Shown: piece by piece, positions 59,948 to 64,000 of the stretch
How positions within the stretch are numbered: the stretch's first letter is position 1
Layout of the letters: each line of letters starts with the position of its first letter
Origin: Lantana camara
Taxonomy: Eukaryota > Streptophyta > Magnoliopsida > Lamiales > Verbenaceae
Assembly (NCBI GenBank): GCA_037501455.1
Contig: CM074858.1
Location: 90,680,501 to 90,744,500 of the forward strand
Length of the DNA: 64,000 nucleotides
Reading direction: 5' to 3'
Translations under genes and position numbers: made by a program
The notes under the pieces: generated by a model
The model's input: the letters and a program-made list of their open reading frames with translations, nothing else
What the model was told of the DNA's origin: nothing
Databases searched by the model: none

Positions 59948-61185
59948 GGCAATATTATTGGTGGCGTGGATTGAAGAAGGATGTAGCCGAGTATGTGAAG
60001 CATTGTCTCACTTGTCAGAAAGTGAAAGCCGAGCATCAGAAACCGGGAGGTCTTCTTCAGCCGTTACCTATTCCTGAGTGGAAATGGGAACAGGTGATGA
60101 TGGATTTCGTGTCCGGATTACCTAAGGTGAAAGGTGGATTCGATGGAATTTGGGTGATTGTGGACCGTTTGACGAAGTCTGCACATTTTCTGCAGGTTCG
60201 GATGTCGTATAAGATTCGCAAGCTAGCCGAGCTTTATAACTGGGAGATTGTTAGACTTCATGGGATTCCGGTTAGTATAGTTTCAGACAGAGATCCAAGG
60301 TTCACTTCGAAGTTGTGGCATGAATTACAAGAGGTTTTGGGTACGAAGCTCCAGTTTAGTACAACATTTCATCCTCAGACGGATGGTCAGTCCGAAAGAT
60401 TAATAAGATATCTCGAGGATTTGCTTAGAGCGTGTTCTTTGGATTTTCAGTCTTCTTGGCATGATCAGCTACCTTTGATTGAGTTTGCGTACAACAACAG
60501 TTTTCAGGCTTCGATTGGAATGGCACCGTATGAGCTACTTTATGGTCGGAAGTGTCGTTCTCTGTTGTTCTTTGACCTGGAAGAGTGGAAATGGACTAAG
60601 CAGGAAGGTGTTAAGAAAGGTGAGAAATTGGAAAAACCTTCTAAGGCCGTTGAAGCTATGGTTGAGAAAGTCCAATTAATACAACAACGAATGAAATCAG
60701 CTCAGGACAGACAGAAGAGCTACGCCGATCGTCGTAGAAGGGATATCGAGTTTGAAGTTGGAGACCGGGTATTCTTGAAGGCGTCTCCACGTAAAGGATT
60801 TGCTCGGATTGGGAAAGGAGGTAAGCTTAAGCCTCGTTACTTAGGTCCTTATGAAATTTTGGAAAGAGTTGGAGAAGTTGCTTACAGATTGGACCTACCA
60901 CCGAGCCTCACGGGGATTCATAATGTATTTCACGTATCTCAGCTGAGGAAATACTACCCCGATGAAACCGAGATCATTCCCGTTGAAGAAGTGGAATTGG
61001 AACTGAATCTAACCTTTGTTCAGAAACCGGTTAAGATTTTGGATAAGAAGTTTCAGGAATTAAGAAACCGGAAGATTCCCATGGTTAAGGTTCTTTGGAG
61101 AAGTGACAATACCGAAGAGGCCACGTGGGAAACCGAAGACAAGATGAGACGGTTCCATCCAGAATTGTTCCCTTCCGATCAGTGA
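59898..61185 (+). pseudogene. pol: Gypsy integrase with C-terminal chromodomain
   Basis: This continues the preceding polyprotein in a shifted frame. The HHCC zinc region shows FIHPGGNKM and KHCLTCQKVKAEHQ. The integrase core has MMDFVSGLP (Asp near 60103), SDRDPRFTS (Asp near 60286) and FHPQTDGQSERLIRYLEDLL (Glu near 60390). The chromovirus GPY/F-type segment is RYLGPYEILERVGEVAYRLD. The end (about 61015-61180) is a chromodomain-like stretch with VKVLWRSDNTEEATWETED. In this family the chromodomain guides insertion to particular chromatin. Confidence 0.92.
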
Positions 61186-61219
61186 ATTTGGGGACCAGAT
61201 TCTTTTAAGGAGGGAGGAT

Positions 61220-63782
61220 TGTAACGCCCCAGCTTTCGGCATTTCAGGTATGAACGACACGTGTGGGTTTGAGAGTTGTAATTTAATTATTATTTGATCA
61301 TTTCCTTAACTTTTCATGTCATGACATAATTTTTATAAACTTATATTCTTAGTATTTTCATTGAAATTCATATCATATTATAATTATCGCATAAATTAAA
61401 CTTGATTACATTGTGAATTGATTTCCCGAACGTGATTTAATTCTTTTATGGCCTTACTAGCTCATTTTCATAAATTTTGGGACTTAATTGCATTGGACTT
61501 AATTGCTCATTTGTTATGGAAATTGAACTTCATTGCATGACTTAATTAAATGGAAGGACTCAATTGCAATTTGGCCCCTTTTTCTCCTCTTCATAGCGGC
61601 AATCACGTACCTTGGCTTCTCATTACATACAAACACATTACATACACTTTGTTCTTGCTCTCATTTCAACCGAGACCAAACCCTCATCAAGTGGAGAAGG
61701 AATTTCATCATTCAAGCATCATTTTGTGGGTTTTGGGATCATTGAAGCATCATCAACATCATATCTTCATCCCATCTTCCATTTCTTTCATTTGAGGTAT
61801 TTTTAGAGAATTGATGATTTCTTGACTATATGGTATAGATAGGGCTTTGCAAGGAATTGGTTAATTTATGTATTGGTTATTGGGAAATATGTTTAGGAAC
61901 TCTAAGCTTAAGATTGATGCATTTATCTTGAGATTTATAGACTTGGAGCATGAGTGAGTATGTGGGTTTCATATGATGAATTCTTGATGATCTAATGTGG
62001 AATTATGTGCTTTTATGAGTTGTTAATGATCTATATGTATGCTAGTATATGTATTGCATCAAATATATGCATTTCATCTTGGTTTGAAGCCATTTTGTTG
62101 ATTGTGTTGTTGGTTCGTTGTTGCTGCTGCTACTGCTCTGTTTCTCAAACTTGCAGAAACTGGGAACGGTCGTTCCCGCCTTAGTGCGTTTTGGGAATGG
62201 GCGTTCCCAGGCTTCTGGGTCAGGAAGGCCAGCGAGACTGGGAACGGCCGTTCCCATATTGGCCTGTGTGCCGGAAGGGCCGTTCCCAGCCAAAACGCGT
62301 TTTTTATTTTTAAAACGCTGGCGCGTTTCTGAAGGGCCGTGGGAACGACCCTTCCCATTTTCAAAGGGAAGCCGGAACGGCCGTTCCCATACCGTCTGGC
62401 AGAGCAAAAGCTACTGCATAAAAATTGATTTTTGGGGTTTTGATCCAATCAATTCTTTGACCCCAAATTGCTATTATATGATTGAATACATGTTAAAACA
62501 AGATATTTTCATGGTACATTCCATCATACTCGTCATCTCGTTGCATTTTCGCCATTCGTCCTATTTGGTGCATTTTGAGTCTTGTCTCACGGACAATTGT
62601 CTTTCTTGCACAGACCAGCTTCCTGGTGACAAGGAGCAGGCCCTGTGAGCTGTTTCCTTATTTGTTTTGGGTCGTTCAGGTGAGGTTTAATCCTAGATAC
62701 CTAGAACCCGTACAACCCTATGTGAAGTTTAAGCCAAAATGTATCTATATTTATATAGTTTTCAAATGGTATTGGTTTTCAAAGGTTTTACCGAACTATT
62801 GTATCGATTGCTTGATTGATTGTTTTGGCGAGTATTGTATTGCACTGTGGGCCCGAGGGTAGTGACTCGAGCCAACCGGGAAAGCATGGGCTGACGGGTA
62901 ACTCGAGAGCTATCCTCACCAAATTGGGATGACCCCTGAACCCCCTAGGAGATTAGGGGAGAAAGGAGTTCCGGGCTTAGGGATTCATGTACCCTCTGCC
63001 CAGACTGATTGGATGGTGGGGCCTTGCAATCCCCCCATCACCCGGAGGAAGAAGGCGTTACTGAAATTGCTAATTGTGTACTGAAATGAATTGCATGATC
63101 ACCTAACTATTGAATAATTGATTGATTGATCGTACACAGTCGGAGTAAGGTTGGAGAATTGCCCTCACTTGCCGGGCCACAAATTGATTGTATTGAATTG
63201 ATTAAATTGATAAATTGACTTAGTTGTAACCTCGGGCGATTGTATCTTTTACTTTACTAAATTGTATTGTTATTTTCCAAAATTATTACCCGAGATTATA
63301 ACTTGCATGTATGTGTGCTTATATTTATTTATACCCCCTCGCTCAGTCCGTGTTGGACTGACACCTCAACTTTTCAGTTGTTTTACAGGGCGTGCTAGAC
63401 GGGATTTAGAGTCTAGATTGTCTTTAAATTTGGGTCTAGCACACTTCACCTCATCTCTTTTGTTCATGTATAGATATCTTATATATTTTTGTAGCTTGAC
63501 TTATTACCTATTTTGGAGATGATATTGTATTGATAATGTACATGTTGGTATCTATTAGTAGATATGTAAATATGGTACCTATAAGTATTGAATGAATCAT
63601 TGCTTCCGCTTTATTACTCTGAATTGATTGTTTGGTTTGGGGTTAGTCCGGCCTAGCCTTGTGTCATTTTTTTTATTGTCTCCCGTTCGCTATAGTGTCG
63701 GTTCATGTATGGATTAACCATTTCATATGTGGATTGAGACTATAGTGCGGGGGATGTGGCGCCTAGCGTTCCGGGTGCTACA
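61220..63782 (+). repeat. Gypsy 3' LTR
   Basis: 2563 bp, TGTAACGCCCCAGC to CCGGGTGCTACA. It carries six GGGAACGGCCGTTCCC-like palindromes (62162-62388), AAAACGCGTTTT (62293-62304) and the CCCCCTCGC + TCAGTCC/GGACTGA stem (63335-63361). The open frames at 62100-62650 run through the palindromes and are not genes. Confidence 0.92.
62162..62388. repeat. Six palindromes in the gypsy LTR, same family as in the solo LTR
   Basis: GGGAACG/CGTTCCC (62162-62177), TGGGAA/TTCCCA (about 62193), perfect TGGGAACGGCCGTTCCCA (62239-62256), GGAA/TTCC with GGGCCG core (about 62273), TGGGAA/TTCCCA (about 62340) and perfect GGAACGGCCGTTCC (about 62373). Confidence 0.85.
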
Positions 63783-64000
63783 CCTGAGGTTTGGCATAAT
63801 TACAAATTAATCCCTCCACTTCTGGAAATTACGGATTAGTCCCTATAAATACTGTTTCAATTGAGGTCCCTAGACGCCGTTAGGGTTCCGTTAATTTTGA
63901 CAGGACTACATTGTTGATGTGATTTAGTTAAGGGGTCGTTTTGTAAGAAAATTTATAGTTCAAGGACTTTTTTGTAATATTTTTCGAAAATTCAAATGTC
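63783..64000 (+). repeat. Start of an unidentified dispersed repeat
   Basis: CCTGAGGTTTGGCATAATTACAA, here read as two short words CCTGAGGTTTGG and CATAATTACAA, followed by AATCCCTCCACTT, resembles TIR starts of plant MULE/MITE families and the element at 53138. The other end lies beyond the window. Confidence 0.4.

Larger units (their letters stand above)
58210..63782 (+). mobile_element. 5'-truncated gypsy chromovirus element
   Basis: Partial pol, the purine tract AAGGAGGGAGGAT (61208-61219) and one complete 3' LTR. The 5' half is missing. The right flank begins CCTGA; no left partner can be checked. Confidence 0.9.

Noticed and set aside
62042..62648. Long frames on both strands in the gypsy LTR
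   Set aside because: They traverse the palindrome array, which reads openly on both strands; no protein similarity seen.

Overview
The window is repeat-dense flowering-plant (most likely eudicot) nuclear DNA. One ordinary host gene can be supported, a two-exon linker histone H1 at 55108-55798. Almost everything else is LTR retrotransposons, nested into one another, plus a few terminal-inverted-repeat DNA elements. No rRNA, tRNA gene, CRISPR array or prokaryotic operon structure was seen.

Layout. 1-9480: a minus-strand, large-LTR, non-coding Ty3/gypsy-like derivative (here LARD-1; LTRs 1-3383, cut by the window edge, and 5875-9480), inserted into an antisense gypsy gag remnant (9481-9960). 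9972-20393: Copia-1, plus strand, with two ~1.9 kb LTRs, a 2.3 kb leader and a frameshifted gag-pol; a second partial leader follows the right LTR, as in a tandem array. 20394-21356: unclassified. 21357-53135: an old LTR element (476 bp LTRs) split by three insertions: a solo gypsy-type LTR (24385-27618, TSD GGAGT), a MULE-like element (28015-40164, 9-bp TSD TAAAATTTT) that itself contains Copia-2 (29897-39941, TSD GTACA), and LARD-2 (42097-52136, minus strand). 53138-54093: a TIR element. 54880-55950: the H1 gene with promoter and poly(A) signal. 56735-57572: a hAT-like TIR element. 58210-63782: a 5'-truncated chromovirus-type gypsy element with a nearly intact pol and one 3' LTR.

How the parts relate. 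Copia-1 and Copia-2 share LTR and leader sequence closely, but the Copia-2 coding region has decayed while its two LTRs remain nearly identical. This is the signature of an element moved by proteins made elsewhere. LARD-1, LARD-2, the solo LTR and the 3' gypsy LTR share end motifs (TGTRACRYCCC...GYTACA-like) and a core stem-loop next to a CCCCCTCA block.

The most unusual theme is repeated short hairpins whose stems change while complementarity is kept. They occur in five non-coding settings: a 12-module array inside LARD-1; four copies of a conserved-loop hairpin in the Copia leader; GC-rich hairpins in the same leader; GGAACGGCCGTTCC palindromes in two gypsy-type LTRs; and ACCCGCCCGGGT palindromes in the LARD-2 LTR. 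I read these by eye; no folding or database search was run.
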